A stretch of 64,000 nt of DNA from Pratylenchus scribneri. Lineage: Eukaryota; Nematoda; Chromadorea; Rhabditida; Pratylenchidae. Positions 9,854-21,800 of the stretch are shown piece after piece. Within the stretch, counting starts at the first letter, position 1, and each line of letters opens with the position of its first letter. The translations under genes were made by a program, and so were the position numbers. The notes below the pieces were generated by a model, which did not search any database, was not told the origin of the DNA, and was given only the letters and a program-made list of their open reading frames with translations. The stretch spans positions 744,001 to 808,000 of the forward strand of contig JAQSEB010000124.1 of NCBI GenBank assembly GCA_030063045.1, given 5' to 3'.

Positions 9854-12679
9854 TTGGCAATCAAAAAGCTTTATCGCACTTACAATGCCACTGGCCCATC
9901 TGCCATTTTCATTTGCCCTTCATTGGCACTCACATTCATTGGATTTGTGGGCATCGCCTTCAATTTTTTCATCATTTTGGTGACAGTAAAATATCGGCGA
10001 GTATATCAATCCAAAATAAACTTAACATTTTTTTGACATTATAAAATAATAGAAAAAACGAAATTTGCTCAATGCATTTCAATAATCTTATTATTTTCCA
10101 AATAATTAATTTCCAGAGTACTTCATCGATCTTCTAGCTATTTCCTCTCGCTAATTGCCTTCACCGAATCCATTCATCAATTTGGTCATCTTTTCTATTT
10201 TTATGTGGCTTTGAGTGGCCTCAATTTTGTGCCATATTCCATCACATTCAAATTCCTTCTCCTACCATTTTGGGCAATGTGCACCAGCCAAGTGGCAATT
10301 GCAGTCACTGGATTCGATCGGCTTATCCAAATTTTGGGAGCAATTGGAATTGGAACATCATCCGTGTTTTTAAATTTATTTTAAAAATATTCATAGAATT
10401 TTATGATTAATTTATTATTATTATGCCAGAGAAATAATTAAGTAAAATAAAATTTTGATAATAGCAAAATAGACAAAGAAAAAGCTGAAAAAATAATGTA
10501 AAAAATTTTTAAATTGTAAATTAAATATACTATTAATTCCAACTCCTAATCTAGGGCTAAAACTGTTTGGGGCCGCCCGGGCCGCCGAGGACCCAATAAG
10601 CCTTCCAATTACCCAGAAGAGGGACGGGATATGGATAGGTATAGGTATAAAAAAGGGAATTTAAATTTTTATTTATCTGTTATGTGGAAAAATTTTGATA
10701 ACAGAAGTAAAAGTGAACAAAAAAATAAACATTTTGATGGAAAATGGGCGGGTTTAAAAGGACACAGGCAATATTTGATTGATAGAGCGGAGGGTGATTA
10801 CTGATTAGGCAAGGGGGGAGGAGGTACTGTAGGATCGATTGGAAAGGCTCTTAGGCAATATTGCCATTGATAAATGCTTGAAAAAAAGGTATTTTAAATA
10901 AAATTGAAAAACGCATTGAAAAAAAAATAAATAAATAGATTTAAAAATCAATCAATTTTTATATTTAATTTTACAAAATTCATTATACAAATTTTTTAGA
11001 ATTTTTTCTAGACTCTTTAAAAAATTTAAAAAAATCTAATTTAATCAAAAAATCAAATTTTTAAATCGCATTTTTAAAAATACAGGTATGATCGGCTGCC
11101 AGGGCCTATTTATTTGCCGTTGATGACCATTCTTTCGGGCGTAATTGGCACTTTACCATGCTTCAAATTTGCCCAGATTTCTGAGCGGATGCCAACATTT
11201 TGGGAAACCGGACTGATCACATATATTTTCTTGGGCGATTTCATTGATTATTTTGTGAATTACATGCTGATGATTCAATCCACCAGTGCCTTATTTTATG
11301 CCACCATTTGGTTTATTATCAAATTTAGGCAACGAAGTGAGTTTAACGGTAATTGGAAGAAAAGGGAGGAATTAGCATATACAGATGTAAAAATTTATTC
11401 TATTTCATTATTAAATAGAGAGATTCTTAATTTATTACATATATTTGATTGTAAAACGATGAAAAAAACATGATTTTAGGTGATTTTAGGGTAGATCAAT
11501 TTTGGGGGTAACTTAAGGTAATTTATGGGGAAAAATCTGCGTGCTTACAAATTAATGATTTATTAAAAAAAATAATTAAAATAAATCGAGACACTAGGTT
11601 TCGATTTTGTTAAATCCTTGATTTTGAGAATAATCCAAGTACTTATTCCTTCTTAGATCTTATTAGGCATAGTAGCCTTTAGGATGGAAATGAAGACATT
11701 CCGGAATATATGACATATTTCGGTCAAATTTCTTTTATTTTAATGAATAGGCGATAAAATTAAATGATAATATAATGTTTTTAATAACTTTTAAAAGTCT
11801 CTCAAAAATAAGGAATAACAATTTTGATGATGAAAATTAAGAATAAATTATTGTTAATTAATAAAATTATTTCCATTTCGGACTCAACCGCCCATTCAAA
11901 TAATCAACAAAATTTCAACAACCGAATATTTCGCTCACTTCTTCTAATTTTTCTCATCAACATTGGCTCCTATGTAATTTGGCCATTGTCCCATCAATTC
12001 TGGTACAAATTGGTCCTTTCATATGTGGATATGACCCAAATTCCTTGCTTCATTTATGACAACTGCTTTTCCATAATCCTCAATTTGGGTGTTGCAATGA
12101 ATGCTCCCGTACTCTATTTTAGCAGGTATTTATTTTTAAATATACACATTTAGGATAAAAACGGTTTCAGGTGAGATAAAGCTTTATTTTTAGAATAAAT
12201 TCTATAAGATTTTTTTTTATCAAATTTTGCCGAAAAATGACCATCGCTCTGATGAAATTTTGAATAAAATTAATTAGCGTACCAAAATCTTCACCATTTT
12301 TTGAACATTTTTATTATTATATTTGTTTTTTTGCGCTTTTTGAACATTTTATACTTCACAAATATTCTATATTAAAATATCTTAGAATTTCAACTATTTG
12401 ATCTTCTAAATAACCGAATTTCATATTGATTTTTCGATAATTTTACCGAAATAGGTTAGAAATGGATCTAGCAACAAATTAATTTAAATTTTTTTTTTTT
12501 TTCAAACCACTTATATTTCAATCCAAACTAAACTATTCCCTACATTTTTCAGCACGGAATATCGAAATTGTTTTAACAAGGAATTTGGTATAATTCACAA
12601 AAGATTGGCCAAAATATTCAATCACAGTGTTGGACCTCAACAGCCAATTTCCCTACAAATGTACCCAATTGGGTCTTGA
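9854..12679 (+). CDS. Srsx-class seven-TM chemoreceptor
   Basis: A G-protein-coupled receptor of the nematode Srsx class, normally expressed on chemosensory neurons. Exons: 9854(?)-9996, 10117-10365, 11086-11336, 11813-12125, 12553-12679; phases agree throughout, 1083 bases. TM1 is FIGFVGIAFNFFIIL preceded by an NAT glycosylation sequon. TM2-TM3 follow in exon 2 (ESIHQFGHLFYFYVALSG, then TGFDRLIQIL, the DRY-position equivalent). Exon 3 holds TM4-TM5, exon 4 TM6-TM7. The end has STEYRNCFNKEFG, the S-x-EYR-x-F tail typical of Srsx. The start codon is unsettled: the frame is open upstream to 9806 without ATG, so a small 5' exon is likely missing. Intron 1 seems to use a GC donor (see findings). 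Intron 2 (720 bases) contains a dispersed repeat. Confidence 0.85.
10555..10870 (+). repeat. Dispersed element in intron 2 of the Srsx gene
   Basis: GC-richer insert starting near GGGCCGCCCGGGCC and including GGCAATATTTGATTGATAG followed by a GGTGATT stretch and GTACTGTAGGA. The second half matches 59200-59300 in order and orientation. No coding content seen. Confidence 0.5.
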
Positions 12680-13600
12680 AGAAAATATAAACGGATTTGT
12701 TTTGATTTGCAGACAAAATTATGATGGCCCAGCAGAAACTATCCAGTGAATACGATGAATTTACAAATTTAATTTTGATGGATGAACCAAACGGAAAATT
12801 TGTTGCAAATTTTTGTGTGAATTTATATTTTTAATTTATTCATAAATCAACAAAATTTATAATAATTATTTATTAATTATTAGAAAAATAAATTAATCTT
12901 AATAAAATGTTATTCAATTTAAATTTCTTAATTTTTTATTTATTTAAGTTTAATCTTTTTCTATTTTAATTCTTCCAAATTTTTTATTTAATTTTCTTCA
13001 AATTGTAGGTATTATGAAAAATCTCAATTTTCCACCTTTTCGATTTTCTTTTTCTTCGTCAAATAATTCCCAAAATACAGGAAACAGAATTTATTCTCTG
13101 AAGAAAATTTGCGCAAAAAAATATGGGCCCATTTAATACATTTTTATTTATTTGTCTTATAGACCAATTCATTGCGCAATGCGCAAAACGATGAGAAAAA
13201 ACTGGATTAATCAATCATTTTTTTATTTTATTTATTTTGTGATTAAATAAGCCGCTTCTCTAAAAAATTCTTCATAACTAAGCATTTTGTGGCTTAATTT
13301 TAATTTTAATTATATTTTTATTGATAAAATTAAAATTTAATTTTTAAACGCAATTAATTTAATCGATGATTGATGATTTTTTACTAAAATATTTGCACAT
13401 TTGTTCTTTTTAAATGTTTCGACACTATTTAAAGAATGCAAAATTGTTGACAAATAGAAAAATGTTCCATATTCATTCCCAATTCCCATTTTAAATATGA
13501 TTCATTTTCATTCCTTAAATTGAACAACAGCAGGTTTATATAATATATAATCCGTTTTACATTTTTCACTTCAAAAACTCTAGCGATTTTTCTAGGGATT
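12680..13600. other. Intergenic, AT-rich, nothing recognised
   Basis: The stretch is very AT-rich with no splice-supported open frame on either strand. It ends where the GC-rich repeat block begins. Confidence 0.4.
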
Positions 13601-13669
13601 TTTAGATTTTGGGAATTGCACATCCTAAAGGCAACTTTTCATCGCGCATCCAGGAAAACTATACGTTTT

Positions 13670-14065
13670 TTGATAGGGGTTTGGGTTTGGGCCGAAACCG
13701 GTTTAAAAACCGGTTTGACCAGGTAAAACTTTTTTCCTTGGACTTCAATCGATTTGAAACCAAAAAAAGGCACCTCCCCAGATTGTGGGCTTCATTTTGA
13801 TATATAGGTCGGGGGGTCTAGCATGGCCAGGTTTGGCCATAAAATTCGACATTTGGGCCAAGGTCGGGTGCGCGAGTCAAAAATTCTTGAATAACTTTTT
13901 TGCGAGATGAGATAGAGATGCGCGATAAAAAGCAAAGTTGTAGAGCTCGACGAGACGGATCGAATGGTATATTGCGCGCGTTGCGAAACCAAACCGGTTT
14001 CGAGATATAAGCTTAAACCGGTTTCAAAAATCGGTTTGTATAGGTAAAACTTTTTTCCTTTTGAA
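13670..14065. repeat. Repeat unit with AAACCGGTTT motifs and terminal direct repeats
   Basis: Five or more copies of AAACCGGTTT or AACCGGTTT lie here. The string GGTAAAACTTTTTTCCTT, preceded by a CGGTTTG variant, occurs near 13720 and again near 14042, so the ends are direct repeats about 320 bases apart. The interior has a GC-rich section (GGTCGGGGGGTC, GCGCGCGTTGCG). Related AAACCGG motifs occur in the foldback at 53453-54056. Confidence 0.6.
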
Positions 14066-14129
14066 TTTTTCTATACCCAATGTATTATAAGTATTATAGA
14101 GAATGAAATGGCGGATAAAATGAGATATT

Positions 14130-14900
14130 GCGTGCGCGGGATTAAGCCGGATAAAGGGGGATTAAGCCGGATTAAGAGGGATAATTGTTCAAAATGGAGA
14201 GATTAAGGTGGAAAATAGTTCGAAAGTGAAGGGGAAGTGTGCCGAAGGTATGTGGGTGGGGCCGAAGGCCCAGGGGTGCGTGGGATTAAGCCGGATAAAG
14301 GGGGATTAAGCCGGATTAACAGGGATAATGGTTCAAAATGAAAGGATTAAAGTGGAAAATGGGTCGGAGGTGAAGGTGAAGCGTGCCGAAGTCACGTGGG
14401 CCGGGCCGGAGGCCCGGGGGTGCGCGGGATTAAGCCGGATAAAGGGGGATTAAGCTGGATTAAGAGGGATAAAGATTCAAATTGGAGGGATTAAGGTGGA
14501 AAATGAGTCGAAAATGCAGGGGAATCGCGCCAAAGGCACTTGGGCTGTGCTGGAGGCCTAGGAGTGCACGGGATTAAGCCGGATAAAGGGGGATTAAGCC
14601 GGATTAAGAGGGATAATGGTTCAAAATGAAAGGATTAAAGTGGAAAATGGGTCGGAGGTGAAGATGAAGCGTGCCGAAGGCACGAGGGCCGTCCGGAGGC
14701 CAGTGGGTGCAAGGGATTAAGCCGGATTAAGGGTGGATTAAGCCGGATTAAGAGGGATAAAGATTCAAATTGGAGGGAATAAGATGGGAAATGCGTCGAA
14801 AGTAAAGGTGAAGCGTGCCGCAGGCACGTGAGCCGGGCCGGAGGCACATGGATGCGCGGGATTAAGCCGGATAAAGAGGGATAAGAGTTTAAAATGATGG
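14130..14900. repeat. GC-rich tandem repeat, about 144-bp unit, five to six copies
   Basis: Units begin near 14130, 14276, 14421, 14564, 14706 and 14852 with GGGATTAAGCCGGATAAAG, then GGATTAAGCCGGATTAA, a GGTGAAG segment and GCGTGCCGAAGGCACG, a perfect 7+7 hairpin. Units differ by scattered substitutions, so this array is older than the short ones nearby. Confidence 0.85.
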
Positions 14901-14984
14901 AATTAAAGGGAGAATGAAGCGGAGTTCAAGTGAAAGCGTGCCGAAAGCACGTAGGACGGACACCCATAAATATTTTGGGGCGAG

Positions 14985-16030
14985 CGAAGCGAGCTGCATA
15001 TGTTCGGAAGCGATCGTAGGGAGCCGATCGGGTTGAACAGGCCCTCCGGCGAGCGAAGCGAGCCGCTTTTATACCGAAGTGAGCTGTACGGGCTGAACAC
15101 GCTGGCCGGCGAGCGAAGCGGGCCATACATTTTCGGAGGCGAGCGGAGCGAGCTGAATGGTTTGAACAGGCCGGCGGGCCCTCCGACGAGCGAAACGAGC
15201 TATACATATCCGGAGGCGAGCGGAGCGAGGTGAACGGATTGAACAGGCCCTTCGGTGAGTGAAGCGAGCCATACATGTCCAGATGGGAGCAGAGTGAGCT
15301 GAACGGGTTGAACAGCCCTCCGGCGAGCGAAGCGAGCCATACATTTCCGAAGGCGAGCGGAGCGAGCTGAATGGTTGAACAGGCCGGCGGGCCCTCCGGC
15401 GAGCGAAGCGAGCCATACATTTCCGAAGGCGAGCGGAGCGAGCTGAATGGTTGAACAGGCCGGCGGGCCCTCCGGCGAGCGAAGCGAGCCATACATGTCC
15501 AGATGGGAGCAGAGTGAGCTGAACGGGTTGAACAGCTCTCCGGCGAGCGAAGCGAGCCATACATTTCCGAAGGCGAGCGGAGCGAGCTGAATGATTGAAC
15601 AGGCCGGCGGGCCCTCCGGCGAGCGAAGCGAGCCATACATGTCCGGAGGCGAGCGGAGCGAGCTGAATGGGTTGAACAGGCTGGCGGGCCCTCCGGCGAG
15701 CGAAGCGAGCCATACATTTCCGAAGGCGAGCGGAGCGAACTAAATGGTTGAACAGGCCGGCGGGCCCTCCGGCGAGCGAAGCGAGCCATACATGTCCGGA
15801 GGCGAGCGGAGCGAGCTGAACAGGAACAGGCGGCCGGCGAGCGGAGCGAGCTGAACGGCTTGAACAGGCCGGCGAGCCCTCCGGCGAGCGAAGCGAGCTG
15901 TACATGTCCGGAGGCGAGCGGAGCGAGCTGAACGGATTGAAAAGGCCCTCCGGCGAGCGAAGCGAGCCCCGATGAACTGACCAAATGACAACTGTAGTCC
16001 AAAGACGAGCGAAGCGAGCCTTGAGGGAAT
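14985..16030. repeat. GC-rich tandem repeat (67-76-bp unit), about 13-14 copies
   Basis: The core is GGCGAGCGAAGCGAGC, then CATACATKTCCGRAGGCGAG, then CGGAGCGAGCTGAA and a GTTGAACAGGCC linker, with or without a CGGCGGGCC extension. Both GCGAGCGAAGCGAGC and GCGAGCGGAGCGAGC are near-palindromes. The long minus-strand open frames across it (arginine/serine/alanine-rich) are a by-product of stop-free GC-rich units, not evidence for a protein. It directly follows the 144-bp array. Confidence 0.9.
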
Positions 16031-17329
16031 ATCCAAAAGGCCAGCGCATCGAACTCTATTCTCCACAAGATCCAAACATTTTCAAAGGGCGTGCTAGGGG
16101 TCCTTAAAGCGCCCCGCGCTTTCAAAAATAATTTATTACAATTCGCCCAGTCTAACCGCTAAAGCAGTCCCGAAGGGACTGGTTAGCACAAATAAACACA
16201 AAAAAGCAATCATTGTATTCATTCTCCCCTATTTTATATAATCTCATTTTAAAACATATAAAAATGCGGAAAAATTGCCGAATAAAATGGGATCAAAACG
16301 AGGGATGCGCTGCGCACGGTGACGAACACAAATAAAAATTCTTTACGTCATCACGCGTCAAGGGGTGAAAAATATTTTTGCGAATTTTAGGATTTTGTAT
16401 AAAAGAATGGCCGTAAAATGATGATTAATAAGAGCAAAAAATGTGCACAATGGAAGGGGAGAATTCATTGTTAAATTTTGCCCCATTTTTTTTATTTTTA
16501 AGCTAAAATTGATTATATCAGACGAAAATATTTATGCTATTTGCCTATTTATAGTAAATATTTACCAACCCGAATGAATAGTTGAAAGTTTATCGGCTTT
16601 TTTATTATTAAATTTACCATTTTTTTAGCGTATTAAATGACGAATTATTCTATTAATATTTAATCTCGCGATCATAAATTCTTTTTCTTAATTCCCATCT
16701 TTCAAAATTTCTTAATTTATTTTATACCAAGCTAAAAGCCGATCAATGTTTGCCAAAGATGAGATCATTTTCAAAGATCGTAGGATTTTCATTTCCGAAA
16801 TTTTCAAGTGCGCCTTTCCACTTTTTGTCGCATTTATTTCCTTCTCGCACGTGAAATATTGCGCTTGTTAATCCTATTTATAATTTGAGGGCAAGGCCAC
16901 TTGAAAAGTCAGACAGAAAACTTAAAAATGAATATTTAAATTATGGAAAAATTTTTGAAAAATTTTTTAACTTATTATTTGTATTGTACATTTGAAACAG
17001 TTTATGTCCTTTTAAAAAATTCCCTGAGTGAGTTTACCAAAATCCATTTTAATCAAATATTAACATTTTTTATTCATAATTTTTAATTTAGCCCATTTTT
17101 TATTCATATGATTTCCAATTCATTCTTTTCTTTTTATAATATTATTTATATTTATTAGACAATTCATAATTAATTAAAATTAAAACTTGGATGGGATCAA
17201 TCTCTTCAAAAGAAAAATATTATCGTGAATGCTCTTTAAAATTACCCGTCCTCGATTTTTAGGACCTAACTTCGGACAGGATAAAGAACTTTTAAAAATT
17301 GTATTATTTTTTTAAGTTCCCAAAAGCTC

Positions 17330-17460
17330 TATAAAATCCACTTTAATTCGTTCAAAGATGTCCGGAAATTAAAGTGTTAGACCCCTTATTTTCCCAATTT
17401 TAAGGGTTGAAAAATAATTCCCCATGGGTAATTAAAAGTAAATTTACTGTAATTCAGCTT
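17330..17460 (+). repeat. Dispersed repeat with AAAAATAATTCCCCATGGG, copy 1
   Basis: The ordered motifs ATAAAATCCACT, AAAATAATTCCCCATGGG and AATTAAAAG are shared with about 22795-22925, inside a PiT intron, in the same orientation. Confidence 0.55.
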
Positions 17461-18794
17461 CCAAAAAGATCAAAAATCGATGATATTAAGTTAGTCCTTC
17501 CCAATTCAAAAATATTTTAAGCTTAATTTTTTTCAATTATTTTCATTAATAAAATTTTGCCAATTGCCACGCCCCCAAGTAAATTATTATTTATATTGGC
17601 CAATTTTATTGCATAAAAGGAGTGCCCATTTTATTCATTCGCCGATTTTTGCTCCCAAATTGAACAAAAATGAGGCAAAATTTACCAATAATAAAAATAG
17701 CCAAAAAAATTTAGAATGCAAATACCCCACAGGACAATCAAATAAAAATATCCACTCCATTCCACAGCCCAAAATTCATTTTTGTTTTTCCATTCGTTCA
17801 CATTCATTTTCGTGTACCCTTCTCCCATTCTCCTGGACATCAAAACAGAATTCTTTGTTAAAAGTAACAAAATCGGCGAAAATTTTGGGGAATTCCCAGC
17901 CAACCCATCAAACAATTGTTATTTTTGAGATGGAAATGTGAGGAGGCCTATTGCATAGCAACAAAGAATAAAAAATTGACCATTTGAAAGAAATGCTCTT
18001 TGCTTATCTGCATTGAGTCCAAAAATGCTCTTTGGAATTTTACAGAAATAAAATCTCCATAAACTTATCCCATCCCCAATGGATATCCATAATTTTTGCC
18101 CATATTTATTTCCGGGAATCTACTTATTCTACGCATAGAAATTATCCCAAAATCCATAATTGTTAATAATTATTTATTAATTTAAAAAAATATATATCAA
18201 AATAGATGTAAAAATATTTTCGCATTTTTTCCTTTACTTATTAATTTATTATTTAATTTATAAATTGCAAAAATTAACTTTTAATATAAAGAGCATAATA
18301 TTGCGTTTTCCTTTCCTCACATAGGACTGTTCTTGGCCAAGATTTTGTCCAAGTTCATTTCCTAGGATCTTTTTATATGGTGAAATGTTTCCCAGAAATC
18401 CAACTTTATTAAAAATTATGTTATTATTAAGAAAATTAACTTTTTTTGTAAAAATCATATTTTTTCTTTTTGCTGGCATTATTTTATTTCAAAAAAAAAA
18501 CAAAAATTAATTTTCAATATTAATATAGATAATATAGAATATTATCGCGTTTTTCCTTTCCCTAAAAATCGCGCGCTTCCCTTATTGATAATATTCATGT
18601 GAAAAATTGATTTAATGTGCGCAAAATTCGGTGCACAAATTTCATTGCTGCAAAATAAACCAGTTTTAATTTTACCATTCATTTTTATTTTAATAATTAT
18701 TAACCAATTTTGTGCTCATTTTCCGCCTATAATTTTATATGTCTGTCAATTTATTAAATTAATAAAAAAAAAATATAAAAATGTTACTATTAAC

Positions 18795-18800
18795 TTTCAG
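18795..18800 (+). promoter_or_regulatory. Probable spliced-leader acceptor before the PiT gene
   Basis: TTTCAG ends 17 bases before the ATG at 18818 and follows a T-rich run. No exon can be placed upstream, so trans-splicing is the likely reading. Inference from position and motif. Confidence 0.45.
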
Positions 18801-18817
18801 CAAAATTAATTCAAAAA

Positions 18818-21800
18818 ATGGACATTTCAACAACACTATTTCCCTCCACAATGTCCTCTACAATTTCTTTTGAAAGTTTATCCTCCTTCCAAGGCCAATT
18901 TCTTTGGGCCATAATTTTGGGATTTTTATTGGCCTATTTACTTGGATTTGGAATGGGCGCAAATGATGTGGTCAGTCAAAAATGGCAAAATGTTTAATTA
19001 ATTTTTTAATAGGCAAATGCTTTCGGAACTTCGGTCGGTTCAAAAGTGTTAAGCCTGAAAATGGCCTACATTTTGGCAACAATTATGGAGGCATTGGGGG
19101 CAATTTTAGTTGGTTAGCAATTTTGAAATTTTTATTTGAATAAATATTAATTTTAAAATAAATTTAAATTAAATAAATGTTTTATATTTTTTATAGTAAA
19201 ATTTATATTTTATATTTAAATAATTTAAATTTTATTTTAATTAAATTAAATAATATTTATTCAATATTAATTTTAAAGGCTATAATGTGACGGACACAAT
19301 GCGAAAATCGGTGGTCGACATTAACCTTTATGATTCCGAGCCAGGCCAATTTATTGCCGGCCAAATTGCAATTTTGGCAGGTGAAATAAATTTTTTTTAA
19401 ATTAAATTTTAATATATTTTAAAAAAAATAATTTTAAGGTGGTGGAATATGGCTGCTAATTGCCACCGCACTAAAATTACCTGTTTCCACAACTCATAGT
19501 ATTGTTGGCGCCACTTTAGGTTTTTCAATGGTTTTGAAGGGATTCGATGGCATCCATTGGGCCAAAGTGCGCGACATTGCCTTCTCATGGGTCAGAATTT
19601 AAAATGATAATAAATTATAATTTTTCTATTATTATTTTCCTTTTATTTCATGAATTTTTAGAGTTTAATTGCTAAAAAAATTTAAAATTTTCAAAAATTA
19701 TTTTTCAAAAAAATTTATTTATAATAAAAAAGCTAAAAAGGAAAAATGGCTCCATTTTTTAAATTAATGGTAAAATCTACCAAGATGGCCCAATATGATT
19801 TAAATAATATAATAGCTATTCATCTTTAGTATAAAATTGCCCCAAATAAAAATTTTTCCTATTGTCTTTAAATTTTTGGCCACATCAAAAATTTGAATTT
19901 CATATTGGAATGGAAATTAAAAAATGAAATATTTTCCAGGTACTTTCACCCGTACTTTCTGGCATTGTTTCTGCCTGTTTGTACATGATTGTGGATTTTG
20001 GAGTACTCAGAAGGGTAAAATTTAATATTTTATTTTTGAAAATATTTATAAATTCAGAGAAATCCATTAAAATGTGGCCTTCGGGCATTGCCAATTTTTT
20101 ATTTCTTCTGTATTGCATTCAACACATTCGCCGTGACCTATAGTGGTTCAAAAGGTATAAAAAATTTATTGAAAAATATTCAAAAGTTTGAAGAAATTTT
20201 CATTTAATAGATTTAGAATTTATAAGGAAAATAAATTAATTTAAAAATTGAAATAATTTAAAAAATTATTTTATTTAATTATAACCGAATTTTATATTTA
20301 AGTCAATTTTCGGTATCAATAATCCTACAGTCTATTAATAAAATCTTTTTTACCATGTATTAAATTTTATTTTCGAAAAATTTTAATATCAAATAATTGA
20401 ATAAAAAAAACTTAATTGAACAGAATATTATATGGCCAAAAACGAAAAATTCACGATTTTGGCCTAATTTTTTTGCTCATATTTTTTTTCAAATTCAAAT
20501 TGCACAATTTTTTACATATTTTAAATTTTAATATAAAATTTTAAAATTTATGTTTATTTTAAAATTCTTATTTTCAGTCTTGGGTCTTTCTGAAATTCCA
20601 TTTTGGCTCTCACTTTGCATCAGTGTTGTCCTAGGTTCAATTGTTGCCATCATTGTTCAATTCATTGTTCGACCAAAAATTGCTGAATGGATTCAAAGTT
20701 GGCCTCAATTTATTATTTTTATTAATTTAATTATTTTACAGATGAAGAAGCAAACAATTCGAATAAATTTTCCGTGATTCTTCCAAATGGTTGGTGATTT
20801 AAATTAAATTAAAAAGAATAAATTATTTTCATTAATTCAGAAAATTTTGGAATTAATTAATTATAAAAATTATTATTTTTTAATTTAGAAAATTTAGAAT
20901 TAAATTCAATTAAAATTATTTTCAATTAATTCAAAAAATTTTAGAATAAATTCATTGGAAATATAAATAAATCAACCATAAATATATTGCCATCCCTTTT
21001 AAATATATATTTTTGCCTTTTCCTATCACAATGAATTCTGAATCCATGTGCATAAATATGAAAAATAAATTCAATTTAAGATTTTCTTCATCTTTCAACC
21101 ATTCAAAACCATCCAATACCATTAATCTCACAATCATCTTTTTATTAAAACAAAAAAAGAAAACTCAAAATCAAACTAAAAAAGTGCATTAATGTAGTGG
21201 TGGAGGGCCGAAACCCGTCCACCGGCCAATCCCCGATCAGAGAGACTAGCACTTAAGTTCTACACCCGCCAGCTTACGTACGAGGCTGATCCACTCGCAC
21301 TTGGGCCGCGACCGAGCACACACCGCCCGTGAACAAGTCAGAGTGAAATTCACCTGACCTGTGGTCCTATTGGAGGGCTTCACTATGACCCGAAGGGTTT
21401 CGCTCTGACCACATCCAACAGCCACGTTGCACAGAGATTTCCACCCAACCATTAGATCCAATAATGATTGGTCGCAACGGGGTCGAACTCAGCACTAGTG
21501 TGGATCTGTATGCTCCTAAAGACGAGGAGGCACACCACTAGACCAAGCCGACTACCAATCGAGTCCATTTTGATTTTAATTTTAAATGAAAGGAGCAAGG
21601 AATGAGGAAAGGAATGAAAAGGGGAATTGAGGGAAAGACAAAGGGCATTTCGATACCTTCCACTTTTCCAATTTTTGAGTAAAATCAAATGTTTGGTGCA
21701 TATTTTCACAATCACAAAATTGATGATAAAATTCGAAAGAGCTAATCAAACAAATTTAAGCATAAAAAGTATCATTTTAACATATTTTAATAATTTAATC

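Larger units (their letters stand above)
16031..18817. other. Intergenic region, no gene recognised
   Basis: After the GC-rich arrays a short hairpin AGTCCCGAAGGGACT lies at about 16167-16181. From 16200 the sequence is AT-rich. A dispersed repeat copy is at about 17330-17460. Open frames at 17.56-17.94 kb overlap on both strands and lack any recognisable feature. Confidence 0.4.

Noticed and set aside
14926..16125. 399-codon and shorter minus-strand frames rich in Arg, Ser and Ala
   Set aside because: Translation of a GC-rich tandem repeat open in several overlapping frames; no family or codon-level selection visible.
17564..17941. 125-codon plus-strand frame and 77-codon minus-strand frame
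   Set aside because: Overlapping antisense frames without domain, hydrophobic pattern or splice support.
21470..21566. Functional tRNA gene
   Set aside because: Only the two internal promoter-like boxes match. The acceptor and anticodon stems do not pair, and the sequence continues as a SINE body.
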